DNA from: Chamaecyparis obtusa
Lineage: Eukaryota > Streptophyta > Pinopsida > Cupressales > Cupressaceae
Direction of reading: 5' to 3'
Length of the DNA: 64,000 nt
Assembly (NCBI GenBank): GCA_027943335.1
Contig: BSBK01003250.1
Span: 1 to 64,000 of the forward strand
The first letter of the stretch is position 1, and each line of letters opens with the position of its first letter. Positions 14,083 to 25,254 of the stretch are shown here, in pieces. Under the pieces are notes generated by a model that did no database searches, was not told the DNA's origin, and worked only from the letters and a program-made list of their open reading frames with translations. The position numbers were made by a program, and so were the translations under genes.

Positions 14083-15140
14083 GGAATATAGTTCATTTAT
14101 TTTTGAAACAATGATTAAGACATTGTTAGGAAAACATCATTACTTCCTAAAGGTGTTAATCATAATTTTCTATCCTTTTTGCTGTTGAGAACGAAAGGTG
14201 GATTGCTGGCCTTTTGGTGGTAGCATGTACTACGAGTTTTCTACTTTTATGGGACTGATTTAAGGGAGCATAACTAATTCTCTGTGCACCTTTCTCTTGC
14301 TATGTGGATGGTTGTATTCGCTGTTGTATGATAGTGTTAAATCAGTGTGAATAGGAAGTGTACTTGCAGCCCTGTGCTAGCATTTGATGAGTTTATGAAA
14401 TAAGTTCAGACTTTTACATTATATTTCAAATCTAAGTTTGTATTTAAATCTGTTGTAGTTTCTTAGAAATTTACTCTGAACAATCTTTTATGTCAAAAGA
14501 AAGTTGTGTTCAATTTCTAAAGTATTCTTATTTCCTTGCAAATATGAAAAATACCAAATCTCATCATTAAAACTTTGAGGCAATAGCACATTGTATGGTT
14601 CCTTCTCATGTCCTCACTAAATGTTAACTATTGCACGAAAGCCAAAGAAGAGAACAAAAAACAAACAGTAAATTAAGCCTACAGTTTTTAGATGGTCAAA
14701 CAAACACTTGAAGTTGCAGAAAAGGTGGGGAGCATGTAAAAACCATCAACAAGATTGTTTAACAAATGAGAAGATTTTGATATATAAATATATGAGACAA
14801 ACTTGGATGCTCGTTCCCATGTTCATACCTATACATGTAATTAGTTTCTTGAGTTGAGACAAAATTTTTGAAAGTTGTATTAATCTAGGTAATGAAGATT
14901 CATACATACTGTTCAATTTTGATAAGCCATTTGATATATTCTTGGATTGACTTTGGCAATCCCATGGACATCACAAAATAAATATATGAAGATTTAATAT
15001 ATATTTTACGATATTTTACTATCGACTTAACTATTGCACCCTTCAAAGGTGCAAGTGCTAGTATATACGCTTTTCACTATATCACTAAATTATTTAACAT
15101 ACATAATAGCAAATCCTCCATTATAAACAACCAAATATGG
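14083..15140. other. Intergenic or intronic AT-rich sequence, no gene seen
   Basis: No frame, RNA gene or repeat end was recognised. It separates the exon-like ORF from the repeats upstream of the PPR gene. Confidence 0.4.
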
Positions 15141-15285
15141 TATTATAGAATATCAAGCCTTATTTGATTCCAGCAAATTTCTAAATTTGATATTATAGAA
15201 AATCTAGCCATATTTGATTCCAGCAAATTTTCAAATTTGATATTATAGAAAATCTAGTCTTATTTGATTCAGCAAATTTCGTCCA
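15141..15285. repeat. 50-bp tandem repeat, about 2.9 copies, upstream of the PPR gene
   Basis: Units start with TATTATAGAA at 15141, 15191 and 15241, exactly 50 bp apart. Each contains a version of TATTTGATTCCAGCAAATTT. The array ends about 390 bp before the PPR start codon. A run of about 14 C follows near 15350. Confidence 0.9.
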
Positions 15286-15560
15286 CATTCAATTTTAATT
15301 TTTTTGGTTAAATTCCCTCCTTAATAAGTCTAATACACCAAATACCCACGCCCCCCCCCCCCCAAAATGGTTCATATTTAAATTAAAATTCAAATGCTCT
15401 ACAGTCCAAACACGAGGGAGGTGATGCCTGAACATTATTCTTGCAGTGCAGTGCTGCAAACAAGGAAATGCAACTTGAGAATTGCCATCAGCAATGGAAA
15501 GTGAAATCGTGACAGAAACTGATACTGTCATCTCATGTCAATCTAAAAAACAGAAGCAAA

Positions 15561-15568
15561 ATAAATAG
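15561..15568 (+). promoter_or_regulatory. Possible TATA-like element of the PPR gene
   Basis: ATAAATAG lies about 110 bp upstream of the chosen ATG at 15679, in an A-rich stretch. This is a weak, position-based guess. Confidence 0.2.
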
Positions 15569-15678
15569 CCATCATACCATTTTTGAAGACGAAGGCGGTG
15601 ACACTGTTTCATTCTCATCATGGTCGAAGTAGATTGAATAACAATGCACACATTTCACGCTTCAAACATACTCAGACG

Positions 15679-18084
15679 ATGACAATTCCATTGAAATCCA
15701 CTGCCAATCTCAATCTCAGAGCATCATGTAGAAAGGATCAGTTGAAGGAGGCGCTACATATTCTGCTTACAACACGCACGCCCCCCGTAAACCCTTCTGC
15801 ATATTTTCAATTATTGCAGACCTGCATTGCCAATAATGCGCTTTCACAAGGTACACAAATCCACTCTCTCATCACTCACAGGAAATTTCCATTTGTTACA
15901 ATTACACTTTTTCAAAATAAGCTTATTGACATGTATGTCAAATGCGGAAGTTTGGTAAATGCGCGGAAAGTTTTTGACGACATGAAAAAACGAAATGTCT
16001 CCTCGTGGAATACCATAATAGCAGCTTACCGAAGACATGGGTTTCCTCACGAGGCATTAGCATTGTTTCACCAAATGCAACGAACAGGGGTCGAACCCGA
16101 TCACTTCGCCTTCGCCACCATACTACCTGCTTGTGCCAAAACCAGAGATTTGGAACAGGGGATGGGAATCCATCAAAGCATAATAGAAAGGGGATTATTA
16201 TCAGATGTTGTAGTTGCAAGTGCCCTGCTTGATATGTATGCAAAATGTGGAAGCATATATAAAGCTCGTGAACTGTTTGACAAAATGCCTGAGAAAAATG
16301 TGATCTCGTGGAATGCAATGATTGCAGGATATGCACAAAATGGTGATCTTGACGAGGCTCTAAAGATTTTCAAAGAAATGCCTCAAAGGAATGTGGTTTC
16401 GTGGAATGCTGTGCTTGCAGGATATGCACAAAATGGATTTGTTGAAACAGCCTTGGAGGCATTTAAGCAAATGCATTTGGCAGGCATAAAGCCAGACCGG
16501 GCAACCTTTGCCAGCATTCTACCGGCCTGTGCTGAAATGGGATCTCTTGAAAAGGGTATGGGCATACACGAAAGCATAATCGAATTTGGATTTTTGTCAG
16601 ACATGGTAGTTGCAAATGCCCTGATAGACATGTATGCAAAACGTGGAAGAATACGAAAGGCACGCCAAGTGTTTAACGAAATGCCTAAAAAAAATGTAGT
16701 TTCATGGACTGCAATTATTGCGGGATATGCACAAAGTGGTGTTCTTGAGGAGGCTTTAAGGCTTTTCAAAGAAATGCCACAACCAGATCTCATCTCGTGG
16801 AATACCATCATTGCAGGATATGCAGTAAATGGGTTGGCTGAAAAAGCCTTGGAGGCTTTTAAACAAATGCAATTGGCTGGTGTAGAGCCTAACTCCACGA
16901 CCCTTGCCAACATCCTCCCAGCCTGTGCCAAAATGGAGGCTTTAGAACAGGGAATGGACATTCATCAAATTGTGATAGAATGCGGATTATTGTCAGATGT
17001 TCTAGTTGTTAATGCCTTGATAGACATGTATGCAAAATGTGGAAGCTTACAAAGGGCACATGAATTGTTTGAAAAAATGCCTCAAAGAGATGTGATCTCA
17101 TGGACTGCAATGATTGCAGGATATGCACAAAATGGTGTTCCTGGTGAAGCTTTACGTCTTTTCAAAGAAATACCTCAACCAGATGTGATCTCATGGACTG
17201 CAATGATTGCAGGATTTGTGCAAAACGGGCTTGTTGAAGAGGCCATAGCATTCTTTAAGAAAATGCAATCGACAGGTGTAAAGCCAGACTCCACAACCTT
17301 TGCCAGCATCCTCCCAGCTTGTGCCAAAATTGGAGCTTTAGAACAGGGTATGGGTATCCATCAAAGCATAATGGAAAGTGGGCTTTTGTCACATACTACA
17401 GTTGCAAATGCCCTGGTAGACATGTACGCAAAATGTGGAAGCATACACAAAGCACGTGAACAGTTTGACAAAATGCCTCAAAGAGATGTTGTCTCGTGGA
17501 ATGCCATGGTTGGAGGATATGCACAAAATGGCTTTTGCAAAGATGCTCTCAAAATTTTTGAACTAATGAAGCTCTCTGGAACACAACCTGATCATGTAAG
17601 CTTTACATGTGTTTTATTAGCATGCAGCTATGCGGGCTTAGTAGATGAGGGCTGTAAATACTTCAATGGAGTAAGTGACACATATTGCACTATACCTACA
17701 CTTGACCATTATGTGTGCATGATTGACCTTCTTGGCCGTGCTGGCTATCTTGAGGAAAGTCTAAACTTTATCATCAAAATGCCAATTAAACCTGTGGTGG
17801 TTGTGTGGATGTGTTTGCTTGGTGCCTGTAGATCATATAAAAATATAGGGTTGGGAGTGTTTACAGCAACTCTTCTTTTTGAGCTGGATTCTAAAAATGC
17901 TGCGACTTATGTTCTTCTGTCAAACATCTATGCAGAAGTGGGCAAGTGGGCTGAGGTTCAAATGATAAGGAAATTGATGAAAGATAAAGGAATTACCAAA
18001 ACACCTGGATGTAGTTGGATTGGAGGCCATGAAGTCGTACATGCTTTTTGTGTAGAAGACAGATCACACCCACAAGCACAGTAG
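15679..18084 (+). CDS. PLS-class pentatricopeptide repeat protein with E/E+ domain (organellar RNA-binding type)
   Basis: The frame is open from about 15565. The first ATG is at 15679, giving 801 residues. P, L and S motifs run from about residue 45 to 660, with many SWNAMIAGYAQNG and DMYAKCGS signatures. An internal unit of about 132 residues (about 396 bp) recurs four times: the ILPACA box starts near 16111, 16506, 16903 and 17299. Its copies are unusually alike, so the gene grew by recent internal duplication. The E domain follows (DHYVCMIDLLGRAGYLEESL, about residue 675). An E+ end (PGCSWIGGHEVVHAF to DRSHPQAQ) stops at the TAG at 18082. Proteins of this class bind organellar RNA and act mostly in C-to-U editing, usually through a DYW deaminase, here lost. 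The N-terminus is Arg/Ser/Leu-containing and could be an organelle transit peptide, which is inferred only. No intron is needed. RNA target unknown. Confidence 0.92.
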   Translation: MTIPLKSTANLNLRASCRKDQLKEALHILLTTRTPPVNPSAYFQLLQTCIANNALSQGTQIHSLITHRKFPFVTITLFQNKLIDMYVKCGSLVNARKVFDDMKKRNVSSWNTIIAAYRRHGFPHEALALFHQMQRTGVEPDHFAFATILPACAKTRDLEQGMGIHQSIIERGLLSDVVVASALLDMYAKCGSIYKARELFDKMPEKNVISWNAMIAGYAQNGDLDEALKIFKEMPQRNVVSWNAVLAGYAQNGFVETALEAFKQMHLAGIKPDRATFASILPACAEMGSLEKGMGIHESIIEFGFLSDMVVANALIDMYAKRGRIRKARQVFNEMPKKNVVSWTAIIAGYAQSGVLEEALRLFKEMPQPDLISWNTIIAGYAVNGLAEKALEAFKQMQLAGVEPNSTTLANILPACAKMEALEQGMDIHQIVIECGLLSDVLVVNALIDMYAKCGSLQRAHELFEKMPQRDVISWTAMIAGYAQNGVPGEALRLFKEIPQPDVISWTAMIAGFVQNGLVEEAIAFFKKMQSTGVKPDSTTFASILPACAKIGALEQGMGIHQSIMESGLLSHTTVANALVDMYAKCGSIHKAREQFDKMPQRDVVSWNAMVGGYAQNGFCKDALKIFELMKLSGTQPDHVSFTCVLLACSYAGLVDEGCKYFNGVSDTYCTIPTLDHYVCMIDLLGRAGYLEESLNFIIKMPIKPVVVVWMCLLGACRSYKNIGLGVFTATLLFELDSKNAATYVLLSNIYAEVGKWAEVQMIRKLMKDKGITKTPGCSWIGGHEVVHAFCVEDRSHPQAQ

Positions 18085-18402
18085 ATTTTGGCAATGTTGG
18101 AAATTTGTTTTAGGAAGATGAAGGCAGTTGGGTTTATTCCAGATTCAAGACATCTACTGAAAAATGTGGTTGAGGAAGGAGACATATTTCTCTGCCTCCA
18201 TATTGAAAAGTTAGCAATTACATCTGGAGTGTTAAGCATCTCCCATGGAACAACTATTAGACTCATCAATAACCTTTGAGTGATTACTAATTACACTGCA
18301 AGCAAGTTTCTTTCCGAAATTGTTTCAAGACAAGTTGTTTTGATATATGTGAACCAGTTCTCCAATTTGAAATAAGGAGAGTGTTCTTTTAGTGATGCAA
18401 AT
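18085..18402 (+). pseudogene. Decayed DYW deaminase domain of the upstream PPR gene
   Basis: Reading on in the same frame past the TAG at 18082 gives MLEICFRKMKAVGFIPDS, VVEEGDIFLCLHIEKLAI and GTTIRLINNL, a clear DYW domain. The HxE zinc and catalytic motif survives as HIE at about 18199. A TGA at 18277 follows NNL, and the next residues have lost both cysteines of the usual CxxC. Another TAA lies at 18373. The terminal Cys-Ser-Cys-x-DYW is reduced to GECSFSDAN. The domain would be inactive even with readthrough of the first stop. The parent gene was therefore a DYW-type editing factor. Confidence 0.85.
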
Positions 18403-18428
18403 TGCAGCAATTGTGGACATGGGTTTTC

Positions 18429-18434
18429 AATAAA
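18429..18434 (+). terminator. Candidate polyadenylation signal (AATAAA)
   Basis: AATAAA lies 345 bp after the PPR stop. A second AATAAA is at 18683-18688 in an A/T-rich setting. Either could serve the PPR transcript; neither can be confirmed from sequence. Confidence 0.3.
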
Positions 18435-18688
18435 CAAATTGCAGTGTCAAACATGGAGCGACAAAGAAGGGACCAGGTTTAATTTTCAATTTCTATAAGT
18501 GGATTTTCTGAGCTTTTGGAAATCCAAGCCATGCTGTCGACTCCATGAAATCAGATGTATAATATGCCCTGTGCATCACTTCTTATTACTTCCTGTCTTG
18601 GACAGGTCTATTATGGTATTCATGCAATTTCAAGAATTCTTATACGTGACACTATATATAATGTTTAGTTTTAATAATTTCTAATAAA

Positions 18689-20157
18689 ATATAAATTTTC
18701 AATCTGAACTTATTACACCCAGAGGCATATTGCAGTCACATGTGGATACAAAAACCTCCATCAATAAAAACTAGAATCCCTAAACTGAGGAGTTAATGCT
18801 GTTTAAAAAGATATGGATTCCATGAAATTTGAGTTTTGCAGAAAGAAATCTGAGTTCAAAAGTAAAGCATCAGATTCAACAAACTTTTAGGCTAGCAGAA
18901 AGCTTTTTTGCTTGCCTACTAAATTGAAGAGTCAAGCGATTGAAGAAGACCACATTTTCAGTGAATAATAGGTTCACTGAAAGATGAGTTGAAGGTTCCG
19001 AGCGAGCATTTGATGTTCAAATATGGAGTGATACTGATCAGGTTTTGAAGGATATCTTTGTTGAAGCTCTTCGTCATCTTCATCTTCCACAATATTGCAG
19101 AACGTGAAGCTGAAACATATAATTCTGGTAGACAGATGAGGAGGCTCAAGCACGCTGGTACCAAAATGGAAAAGGTCTTCAGAAGCACCTCCCTTGGCAT
19201 CTTGGCCATCCCGCCTTCACTCAGTGGTATAGCACGTGGTAACAGGGTTTCCGTTTCTGCATGTAAATTGGCTGCTACTCTGTGGGGTATTTTCAGTAAA
19301 TACCAACCTCATCTACAGTGGCAGTAGGCATACAACAAGATAAGAAGTTTAAGAAGAGCTCATGAAATGGCAATTATTACAAAACCAGAAGCCGCAATAG
19401 AACGCCGTTGCAGTCTCACTTCTTGCCTCTGCATTTGTCTGTTCCATCCCACAGTCCAAGCTCTCTGGTATGCATTATTACCCACAATTTTTGTTGTGTA
19501 TGGCTAGGTTTAGATAAGAACACACTATCATTTTTTAGGGATTACTAAAGTTATATTATGATGCAGATGAATCTCTGTTACTGTATATTATCACTCAAAC
19601 AGGAAACTGAAAGCAAGCAAAGCATAACATGATTTTGAAAATTTCTGTAAGGACATGTAGCCGCATGAATAACAGCGATAATCTTATTTACTCAGAAAAA
19701 TTAGTTGCAAACTGTGTATCTCCCCTTTTCCTGTATCCTGGAAGAAAAATAAAGGTTTTTATATGCACGGCCCATTCAAATGCTGACGTAAGTCCAGAAC
19801 GCCTGCTCTAGTCCAACTGTTTTAAAGCTTCAATGTCAGGGGACACATTTCATAGTCAATACTTGTTTCTCTTTACCCCTCAAGAAAACAGGCAGATTTA
19901 AGCTGATCAATGAAGATATTATAAGATGTTGCTGAATTATCTTTATTATAATCTGAAAATTGTTCTGGTGTGAGCCCAGACATATATTTTGTCTTGGTTT
20001 TAGAATTTTTGTTCTATTTTTTCTTTATATTTTTACCCTACAGATTTTTTTCCTGTGTGTAATCTTGCCTTTGATTGAAATTGACTTGTGATAATCTATC
20101 AAGCTTCTTACGGCTCTCTTGAGAAGAATACCTTCTTAATTTGAAGGGCAGCTCCTC
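18689..20157. other. Spacer, no complete gene
   Basis: Apart from the exon-like stretch at 19058-19327, no coding region, RNA gene or repeat boundary was recognised between the PPR gene and LINE-B. Confidence 0.4.
19058..19327 (+). pseudogene. Possible exon fragment of a plant coiled-coil (USO1-like) protein
   Basis: The frame reads LKHAGTKMEKVF, then GNRVSVSACKLAATLWGIF. The string VSARKLAATLWEI is a conserved motif near the start of plant coiled-coil proteins annotated as intracellular protein transport USO1-like, and it differs here by Cys for Arg and Gly for Glu. No neighbouring exon was seen, so this is probably a fragment. The match is from memory of the family motif and is tentative. 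Confidence 0.3.
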
Positions 20158-21135
20158 TTGATTGTGATAGCCCTGGTCCTGGCCATCCTACAGAAATCAA
20201 TATTGAACTCTTTGAGACCACTTAAGTCAAGTAAATTCTCTTGTAAGGTATGCGGAGGTGAGAGATTATATGGTGATTCCTCCCCTCTGCTTTGGTCATC
20301 GGAACTGTACGTAAATGACCTTATGGACATGAAACGGAGGATTGAAGCTCTAGAGGCTAAGGGGCAACTAGAGAGTGAAAAGCTACACGAAGTTACAGTA
20401 GCAAGCTGGGAACTTGAAAGAGAGAATAAAAGGTTGAAAAAACAGGTTGTAAGTCTACAATATGACATGGAGAGAGGTCAGCAAGAATTAGTTAGCATCA
20501 AACAAGATATGGTATGCGGGAAAATTTTGGAGAAGGATTGCCCTGAACCAACAAAATCAGCATCTTCAATACAAATAGAGGAGGTCCAGGCAGCTCTAGC
20601 AGATATGATTGTAAAAGAAAATGAACTAAAGGAACAAATTAAGGAGGTTAAATCGTGGGCTCAACTGGTAAACGAAACATCACTTGGGCAAATAGTAATA
20701 ATTGAAAAATAAATCAAGAAACAAATTCAAGAGGAAAAAGACAAAAATGAGAAAGCAGTAAACATCATTATTAAAGGCCTGAAAGATTATGGGGACTGTG
20801 AAAAAACAGATATTTTGGCACGGGACTTCCTCAAGGACAAGCTGAATTGGACAGGGTCTATAAGGCAAGCAAAAAGGATTGGCAGAAGTATGGGAACAGG
20901 GAAAGATAGGCATATGAGGATTATCCTAGGCAGCGTAGAGGACAAGAATGCGATTATGAAGAACAGGGGGTCACTTAGAGGCACTCAAATATATTTAGAT
21001 GATGATTTAACAATTTTTCAGCAAGAGGAGAGGAAAGAATGGGAGAAAGTAAAATCAGCAAGAGCTGTAGGCAAAGGGGCATGGCTGGAAAATGGTAAAG
21101 CTCAGATCGAGGATAGACCAACGACACAAAAATAG
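20158..21135 (+). pseudogene. LINE-B ORF1: coiled-coil and RRM-like nucleic-acid-binding protein
   Basis: The frame starts near 20158; the first ATG inside it is not certain. A CKVCGG knuckle-like pair lies near residue 30. A heptad-rich coiled coil spans about residues 55-175, with many Leu, Glu and Lys. One TAA at 20710-20712 interrupts an otherwise open frame. Beyond it, NIIIKGLKDYGD and a run through QAKRIG and HMRIILGS to YLDDDLTIFQQEERKEW match the RRM-like and C-terminal parts of L1 ORF1p (Transposase_22 type). The frame ends at the TAG at 21133. In L1 elements this protein trimerises and coats element RNA. The nonsense codon makes this copy inactive. Confidence 0.75.
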
Positions 21136-21165
21136 GAACTTGGGGCCCCACGAGTGTATCTAATC

Positions 21166-24100
21166 ATGGTGAGTTGGAATCGTAGGGGTTATCCATGGAG
21201 AAGAGGACTGGGGTTGGGGCCCATTGCCGAGGGACAAGACATTATTTGTCTCGTAGAAACTCATGAACATGAAGGATGTAGAATTCTAGAATTTGAAGGA
21301 TACAACAAGATTTCTGTTTGGAATGAAGAGATAGAAATACGTAAGGGTCATGGTGGGATCACAATTTTAATAAGAGAAACTTGGGACAAAAATGTAAAGG
21401 TGGAGAAAGAAGACTCAAACAAACAATTTATATGGCTGAAAATTGAGGACAGCAAGGAGATCACATGGCTGGCTGCATGTTACTTCACGCCGAAAAGCTC
21501 AAAATTTTACAAGAAGAGAAACTCAGATAACGAAGATCCTTTTGGAGCATTAAAGAGAGACATCTTAGCTTTTAGTTCTACAGGAAACACGATCTTAATA
21601 GGAGATTTCAATGCTAGGACAGCAGGTAACCAAGCTATTCAGCTAGGCAGGGATCCAGTAGAGGGCAGTAATCCTTTGTGGCTAAAGGAATGCGAGGATA
21701 TTTCTAGTCAAAGAATTTCCCAGGATACGAGGGGATGTGTGTCACACTTTGGTGTAGAGTTGTTGGGTATTTGTAGCCTTCACGGGTTGGTTATTTGCAA
21801 TGGCATGAAGTATTAGCCAAGATCTAGTGGAATCACTTGTAAAACATACAACGGGCAAAGTGTGGTCAATTGGCCACTCACAAATTAGTTGATTTCAGGA
21901 TAGAAAGCTGCCCTATAGAATTAAACTCAGACCACATGCCTCTATTTTATTAAATATGATGTTAGAGCAAGAAGTTCCGAAGATGGGCAGACCCATAAAG
22001 GCAACACAAAAGGGCATAAACTTGGTAAAATCCTCATAAATTGCGAGAACAAGGAGATATTTTACTAGGCCCTGGAACAACAGATGCAAATAAGTGGGTA
22101 CAACAATAATTCTAGCGACAACAAGGAAGAGAATGAACAGTTAAACAACAGCAGGGTAGTCCCCTTAGTTCAGAATGCCTTAAAGGGATGTAAAAGATCA
22201 AAACCGAGGAGCAACTCAAACACCTTTCCGACTAACCCATGGTATGATGAAGAATGTAAGGCAACAAAGGGAGCCCTTAAAGGGAGAAACGAAAGCAAAG
22301 AAAACATAAAGGCCTACAAGCAATTTTATAAAATTAAAAAAGGATAGCTATGTGATCACTTGAAGGAAAGAGCTAATCTTGTTAGGGAAACACAATCCTA
22401 AGGGTTTTTGGAAAGAGTTACAGCAGGCTAGAAAACAAGTGGAAAACAACATTACAAACACTCAATGGTTGGATTATGCAAAGCTATTATATGAAAGACC
22501 AAAGGGAGAGACTCCACCTGCTATACCTAACAATAACATAGAGTTATTTTCTATTGAGGACATTAAAATAGGTATAAAGAGGCTCGCAAGTGGAAAAGCC
22601 CAGGATATTGATGGGTTGCAAGCAAAATTTTTAAAGTGGGGGGTAGATCTCTTGGCTCCACATGTCAAAAATATTTTCAACAAGGTCACACAGGGCTGTT
22701 TTCCTATTGATTGGACTACTAGTGTGGTTATCCCCCTTCACAAGGGTGGGGACATCGACAATCCCTCCAATTACTGTACCATAATGGTGAACCCTTTGTT
22801 GGGAAAACTCTTTGGGAGTATGTTAGAGCGGTAGAATCAGCGATTGGGTAGAAAAAGAGAAGAAAAGAGCAAAAGGTTAGGCTGGGTTCAGACCAAAACA
22901 TTCCACCATTGATCATTGCATCGCACTAAGACACCTCATTGAAAGTGTGTGGGAAAAGCAAGGGGAAGAGGCTTTTTTCTGTTTTGTGGATTTTAAGAAG
23001 GCTTTTGACATTGTTCCTAGGGATAAACTATGGCACAAAATGGAAGAATTGGAGGTACCAGAAGAGTACAAGGCTGCTGTTCATAAATTGTACGAACGGG
23101 TTCAAGCAAAAATCAGAACTAAAGAGGGCATGTCAGAATGTTTTGGGAGTGACATTGGGGTCAAACAGGGGTGCCCTTTGTCGCCTACTTTCTTTGGCCT
23201 ATACATCGATAAATTGGAAGAGTGGCTAAACAAAGCCAATGGGGGAGGTGTGCAATTGTCATGTTATGTGATAAAGTTACTCCTCTATGTTGATGACTTT
23301 ATACTAATTGCAAAGAGTGCGCAAGATTTGAGAGAGAATTTGAATAATTCTTGAATCCTTTTGTTCAGAGGTTGGGATGGAAGTCAATATTGCTAAAACT
23401 AAAGTCACGATCTTCTCCTTGAAAAAGAAAAAACAACAACACACTTTCATATTCAAGGGCAGCCCGTTAGCAATGGTGGAGGAGTACAAATATCTCGGAA
23501 TTGACTTCCATTCTAGACTAAGTTGGGAGACATGTAGGACAAAACGGATTCAGGGGGGATGGAAGGCCTCCTACCTTCTTCAAAATAGATGCAGGAAAGC
23601 GGAACTTTGGGATTGGAAAACTAGGAAGACCCTCTTTGATCTTTTAGTGGTCCCGGTTATTCTTTACGGATGCGAGGTTTGGGGGAGCAACGTATCAAAT
23701 CATAAATGGAGACAAATAGAAAGAATCTAGAAGCATCTCATTACTACTAACCTCACGGTCAAGGCAACGGTCCCTTACGAGATCCTTTTGGCGGAGGTGG
23801 GTATGTTCCCAATCGAGGCCTCAACAATTATCCGACTGTTAGGTTATCTAAAAAAAGTGGGAAGTATGGATAAGCATCGCTGGCCTAAATTGGTGGTTGA
23901 AGAGGAGTTAGCACGTAGGAAAAGAATGTGGAAGAAACAAAACAACAAATGGTTGAGCAAATGGAACATTACCCTCCAGGAGTGCCTAAACACCAATCTG
24001 GAAATAAAGAAATGGGTGTTAGAAAAATTCAGAACTGCCATGTGGACGAATCTGATAGGAAGAAAAAAGACCTACCCTGTTAAGGAATTTAATCACACAT

Positions 24101-24462
24101 GGGATCATGGGGATAAAGCATATTTAGGGTCCACAATTAAAGGAAAGGCCAAGATTCTAATTGCTCAGTTAAGGACTAGCTCCCACCATTTACGATGTGA
24201 AACTGGTAGATGGATGGTCCCTAAAGAGAGGTGGGAAGAGAGAATTTGTGCTTGTTGCAGCAAGGGAGTGGTGGAAACAGAATGACATTTTATTAAGGAA
24301 TGTGGGGCGTATGAGGATATTTGCAGTGAGTACAAGGATTGGCTACAGGTGAGCAACATGAAGGAACTTTTCGAAGAGGCAAGATTACACAAGACAACAA
24401 GCTTCCTAATCCGGATCCACAACAAAAGGAACAACTTGGAGAAATCACAGCAAGATGCCTAA
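21166..24462 (+). pseudogene. LINE-B ORF2: endonuclease and reverse transcriptase, frameshifted
   Basis: From the ATG at 21166 (MVSWNRRGY) the endonuclease shows DIICLVETHEHEG, with the catalytic Glu, and GDFNART at 21601. A linker with PWYDEECKATKGALKGR lies near 22240. RT motifs follow: RLASGKAQDIDGLQAKFLKW near 22585, CFVDFKKAFDIVPRDKLW near 22985, DIGVKQGCPLSPTFFGLYID near 23155, and an intact YVDD at 23286-23297. The thumb shows YKYLGIDF and VILYGCEVWG. A terminal finger (CACCSKGVVETE, stop, HFIKEC) spans a TGA at 24283, where a Trp codon is expected. The frame ends at 24462. Stops and frame changes occur near 21816, 22350, 22834 and 23354. RNase H is absent. Confidence 0.88.
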
Positions 24463-24814
24463 CTTGCTCTTTGGTCCCTTAGACCGGTGGTCTCGTGGAC
24501 GTCATTAAAAACATTTCATTTCATTCCTGTGATTTGTGTTTGTCGGTGTTTGTTAAATGATTATTATATGAGTGCATATAGGAGGAAGGAGTCCCAAGAG
24601 TGGGGCTTCGGCATGAGCCTCTTTCATTCTACGAGTTGGAGGAACCTGTGCCAAACATTGTTGACTTCTGTCAGAGATGCAGCCCCAAAAATCTTGTCTA
24701 TTTTGTGATGTGAATGGGTCCAATTTTTAAGTGAGCTTTCCAATTTAGAGCAAAAAAGAGAAATGAATGGGTTAATAAATCCATTCTCTCTTAAATCATT
24801 TCTTCATCGATGAA
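24463..24814. other. LINE-B 3' flank
   Basis: No gene. This is the probable 3' untranslated region of LINE-B and unique flank, up to the Copia-A target site. Confidence 0.4.
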
Positions 24815-24819
24815 CAATG

Positions 24820-25246
24820 TTTAGGAGTTAATGATGATTTCAACCCACAAGCCAAGACTCATCTGCAAGCACACCTCCTGTCACAAAGAGAAGATCAAGC
24901 AAGATGATTTGTACAAACTGAAAATTCTATATTGATCGCGCAATGAAATTGGGATTACAAATGGAATTAATTGCATGATTTTATAGAAAGCAATAGCCCT
25001 AATAATAGAGAAAAAAATTAACTCAAACAAAAAAACCAAAATAGAGCTAGATATGCAAACTAGAGCCAAACTAGATTGAACTATGCTAAATTAGGCTCAA
25101 CTAAGTGAACTTTAAGCTAGGCATGCATGTGCTCAATTATGCACGAGAATATTCTTGAGTATGTGCACAATCATGAAATGCAACAATAGAAAATGTGCAT
25201 GATGCAACAACTATCTGTATGTGCAAGATATATGCATGCTCTAACA
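24820..25246 (-). repeat. Copia-A 3' LTR
   Basis: In the minus direction it starts TGTTAGAGCATGC right after the polypurine tract. It ends at 24820, where the expected terminal CA has become AA (TTTAGGAG on the plus strand, against TGTAGGAG in the other LTR). The body matches 46741-46974 plus 48812-49028. Confidence 0.88.
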
Positions 25247-25254
25247 CCCCCCTT
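25247..25254 (-). promoter_or_regulatory. Copia-A polypurine tract
   Basis: Minus strand AAGGGGGG immediately before the TG of the 3' LTR, the normal position of the plus-strand priming tract. Confidence 0.8.

Larger units (their letters stand above)
20158..24462 (+). mobile_element. LINE-B: degenerate non-LTR retrotransposon of a different lineage
   Basis: On the plus strand, an ORF1 with coiled coil and RRM-like domain (20158-21135) is followed by an ORF2 with EEP endonuclease and reverse transcriptase (21166-24462). It lacks RNase H and ends in a C-terminal CCHC-like finger. ORF1 resembles the L1 ORF1p plan (coiled coil, RRM-like, C-terminal domain) rather than the DUF4283 plan of LINE-A, so the two LINEs are not close relatives. 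The 3' untranslated region probably runs on towards 24814, where Copia-A is inserted. No target-site duplication was found. Confidence 0.85.

Noticed and set aside
15350..15363. C14 homopolymer as a regulatory element
   Set aside because: Probably a simple run of uncertain length in the assembly; no support for a function.
15583..15678. Upstream extension of the PPR frame to a TTG at 15583
   Set aside because: Plant nuclear genes rarely use TTG. The first ATG is at 15679 and an in-frame stop lies at 15562.
15844..16961. Minus-strand frames of 66-192 codons opposite the PPR gene
   Set aside because: Shadows of the repetitive PPR coding sequence; they match no domain and lie wholly inside it.
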